Part shown: piece by piece, positions 61,482 through 64,000 of the stretch
Numbering within the stretch: the first letter of the stretch is position 1
Layout: every line of letters starts with the position of its first letter
NCBI RefSeq assembly: GCF_001949145.1
Contig: NW_019091361.1
Coordinates: 773,125-837,124, forward strand
DNA: 64,000 bases
Reading direction: 5' to 3'
Origin: Acanthaster planci
Taxonomy: Eukaryota > Echinodermata > Asteroidea > Valvatida > Acanthasteridae
Program-made: the position numbers and the translations under genes
The notes under the pieces: model-generated
Databases searched by the model: none
What the model was told of the DNA's origin: nothing
The model's input: the letters and a program-made list of their open reading frames with translations, nothing else

Positions 61482-61641
61482 TCAATACGGGCGATTCACA
61501 GTAGTGCACCTTCAAGAGTTTGCAATGCGTTGGCCAATCACAGTGCGCGAAATTAAATATGGGTCGACAGATTTCGCGCGTTGTGATTTGCCAACGCGTT
61601 GCAAACTCTGGGAGGCGCACTATTGTGAATCGCCCGTATTG
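61482..61641. repeat. Long-arm foldback element, 160 bp
   Basis: The outer ends CAATACGGGCGATTCACA and its inverted partner TGTGAATCGCCCGTATTG (61624-61641) are exact. The arms continue inward for about 70 bp (GAGTTTGCAA...CGTTGG / CCAACGCGTTGCAAACTC) to a 17-bp centre AAATATGGGTCGACAG. There is no coding capacity. Confidence 0.9.
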
Positions 61642-62560
61642 CAGCAATTTGTCTTTTCATGAAAACATTTTCAAGGGGGAAATCAAATTCAATTCTAGAC
61701 CTTGGCAACTTTTTCTTTACTAAAAACAAAGAGAACCACCAGTTTAGATGGACAAATGCACATCACCGTATAAATATCATAAACGTGTTTATCTTTAAAG
61801 GCCGATTTGGTTTGACACCAGACTCATAAGTGTATACAGCCCTGCTGGTCCTGAGAGACGACTCTGCATACACGTATTTGTACTGTAATCTTCGCACTAC
61901 TGTCTTCTTTGTTATTTGAATCAAGTAATTCTGTATTAATACGAAATTAACTTGTGTTACTAATTATCACTAATCACCAATGTATGAATAAAAAATCTGG
62001 ACGAAAATAAATATACCCAGCTTGATGCTGTACGTCTGAGGTTTTGGGTTTACTAAAACACGCACAGAGAAGAGAGTACGACTTGTCACAAGCAGTTAAA
62101 TGGTCCTTCCGACCGCGACAGATGTCACAGAAAGTGAGCGGCGGGTAGGGATTGGGGAATGTATTCAACGCGTGTGACACTACTCGTCGACTTTTTAAAA
62201 GTATAATTTTGCTATCGCTCGTGTGATGATATCCACTGTAACAGCCCAAGTCAATTCAAGACTTTTATCACGAAATCTCATTGTCTTAACCTTCTGCTGT
62301 ATGGTGTGCGTTCGATAGTCTCAACATCGCTCTCAACGGTATCTTTGCTACGTTTCTGTAACCTTGTGGTGCTGTTCATTCAGTGTAATTTAACGCAAAT
62401 GCAAACATACATTATGCGTTTCACAACCACTTAACTTAAGTCCAGAAGCATCAAATACCAAACCATTGGCAACAAATGCACAACGGTATCGAGGAGACTG
62501 AAAGTAAGCTGAACTGAATCTGCATAGTGGGAACTACTCTACCAACCAACGGGAGATTAT
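61642..62560. other. No recognisable feature
   Basis: AT-rich unique sequence. The 91-codon minus-strand frame at 61974-62249 has no splice support or homology. Confidence 0.45.
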
Positions 62561-62741
62561 GAGACGCTGGTGGGAGCAGACATACCGGCCCTTTCTCAAG
62601 GTGTTGAGCGTGCTCAGAACTTTGCACGCATGCTCAAAAAAACGAGCGCATGCTCAAAACCACTGGCCTCTATTTTATTATAGAGATCAGTGCTGAAAAC
62701 TGGTAAAAAGGACCAGTATGTTTGTCGCCACCAAGCGTCTC
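62561..62741. repeat. GAGACGCTGG-type MITE, copy 2
   Basis: 181 bp with inverted ends GAGACGCTGGTGGGAGCAGA and CGCCACCAAGCGTCTC, and inner ACATACCGGCCCTTT / GGACCAGTATGTTTG arms. GCGCATGCTCA words lie inside. The same family is found at 30689-30850. Confidence 0.8.
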
Positions 62742-62828
62742 GAATTCTCCGTTCTGTATAGTTACTGCACTGACTTCACTTCCTTGGCAGCATCTCTCGA
62801 CGGGTCCAAATTACATGGCAATTAAATA

Positions 62829-63050
62829 ATTGGGCTGCTTAAACACAAAATCTGTTTAAGAGCGAAAAAACCTAACTTAAAAACAAAGGTTACCAGGTCA
62901 AACTCTATCTGATAGCCAAAAGACAGCTAAATTCGATCCCAAAACAATAATACATCACATGGATTTGGGCTGGTTACCTGATTTATCAAGCAAGGTTTTC
63001 TCGCGCTTAAGCAAATTTTGTGCTTAAGCAGCTCTATGAAATTTGCCCCC
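62829..63050. mobile_element. GGGGCCAATTTCATAG MITE, diverged copy 2
   Basis: It begins TTGGGCTGCTTAAACACAAA and ends GCTTAAGCAGCTCTATGAAA then TTTGCCCC. It matches the ends of 38307-38529 and shares the internal AAGCAAGGTTTT block. The left terminus is truncated or diverged. Confidence 0.7.
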
Positions 63051-64000
63051 CCCGGCCGGTATTGGCAGCAAGTACGGTAAACGCAGTTTACTACACCTCA
63101 TAAATATTCATGAGCAAATCGGAGCACGTCATTGGCCGATTCCACCTCGTGTCTGGGAAATAATACGCCCCCAATTGACGTCATACTGGTGAGTATCCAC
63201 CTCGCTGCCGTGCGGTAATTTTTTTTGGTAGCATCAAAAAATCTCTCTGGAGCCCGCCGCGTAAAGATGTAGTTTGTATCATTTAATCTTTACGTAACCA
63301 GTCTGGATATGTATCCTTATAACTATTACAGTAAAGAACCAAAGCGTATGTCTGAACATGACCTTATTGTGCTGAATAAAATTCAAAATCAATGAAAGCA
63401 GTTATTGACAAGGCAGGTCAGTGAGGCTCCCGAAAAAATACAGTCAGACAAAAAAACTGGATTTTGAAGAGGTTTCTCATTCAGAACTTGAAGAATTAAA
63501 CATTTCATTGAATATTTATGACATGCAGTAAAACAAATACAGCACGGAAATAGTGGCAATTATACTGGTCCCGAGGTGCCGGTGTAGGTCAGTTTGACTA
63601 CCTTCCGATGTACTACTTCCCCTAAAACCACGCTGTATTTGTATAACACTGGCTCTCACGTTATTTTCAGTCGCAGTGATCATGTTCTGGGGCAGCTTCT
63701 TACGTTTCCATACCGTACCCAAGCTAAACAAATGGACTACACGCATAATGTGTAGCTATACAATGAATTTCGGGACTTTTCTTAAACTTTGTGTTCTTCT
63801 TCAGAGTACGAAAATTCTCTTACATTCCTATTCGGTTAAACGCGTTGAAAAGTGCACTTCTTGTTGCTTGTTGCTATTCACATGAACAAACCCATGAACA
63901 AAATCGCAAAAACCTTGATGAAAAAAATTGCTCTGTACACGCGTTATGTATGATTCCTACTGCAACCAATCATTTGCTGCCCCTTTGGGTTATTTTCCCA
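63051..64000. other. Possible promoter region, no exon identified
   Basis: Includes the CRE-like site and a CATTGGCC (inverted CCAAT-type) word near 63130. No supported coding exon follows before the window ends. Confidence 0.3.
63176..63183. promoter_or_regulatory. CRE-like palindrome TGACGTCA
   Basis: A perfect cAMP-response element consensus lies about 45 bp after an inverted CCAAT-type word. It may mark a promoter of a gene to the right. An 8-bp word can occur by chance. Confidence 0.3.

Noticed and set aside
1-64000. CRISPR arrays, operons, riboswitches or phage genes
   Set aside because: The window is eukaryotic; the repeat arrays have no uniform spacers and the genes are spliced.

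Overview
This window looks like nuclear DNA from a marine invertebrate, most likely a non-vertebrate deuterostome such as an echinoderm. The grounds are GT-AG introns with correct phases, very dense (ATGTAC)n and TAGGCCTA motifs, many foldback or MITE-type repeats, and animal gene families. The species assignment is inference. There is one assembly gap, 24019-24969.

Layout. From 1 to about 17.3 kb I found no gene; the interval holds microsatellites, tRNA-like SINE remnants and foldback repeats. Two minus-strand coding exons with good splice sites, family unknown, lie at 17344-17626 and 20103-20257, with a 45-bp minisatellite between them (18632-19070). From 23295 to 32890 (+) there is a complete six-exon ARV1 gene (242 aa, endoplasmic-reticulum lipid/sterol homeostasis). 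A minus-strand terminal exon of an unidentified Ser/acid-rich protein follows (36997-37346). From 38187 to 42664 (+) are the last six exons of a single-pass membrane protein whose C-terminus resembles the Aster/GRAMD1 family. The region 43.9-44.7 kb holds a decayed mariner-type transposase abutted by a SINE. At 47691-48539 (+) there is an intronless PI-PLC X-domain gene with an N-terminal lipidation-type motif. The region 53.2-55.3 kb holds a broken, head-to-head Penelope-like retroelement with a hammerhead-ribozyme-like hairpin. From 57192 to 59901 (+) there is a complete three-exon class A neuropeptide-type GPCR (363 aa, DRW motif). The last 4 kb hold foldback repeats and a CRE-like site.

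Working together. ARV1 and the Aster-like protein would both act in sterol handling at the ER, if the Aster assignment holds. The PI-PLC-like protein and the GPCR are independent signalling genes. The most unusual structural point is how closely short inverted-repeat elements sit next to exons. One 91-bp exon (38187-38277) has a MITE ending 20 bp upstream and another starting 29 bp downstream.
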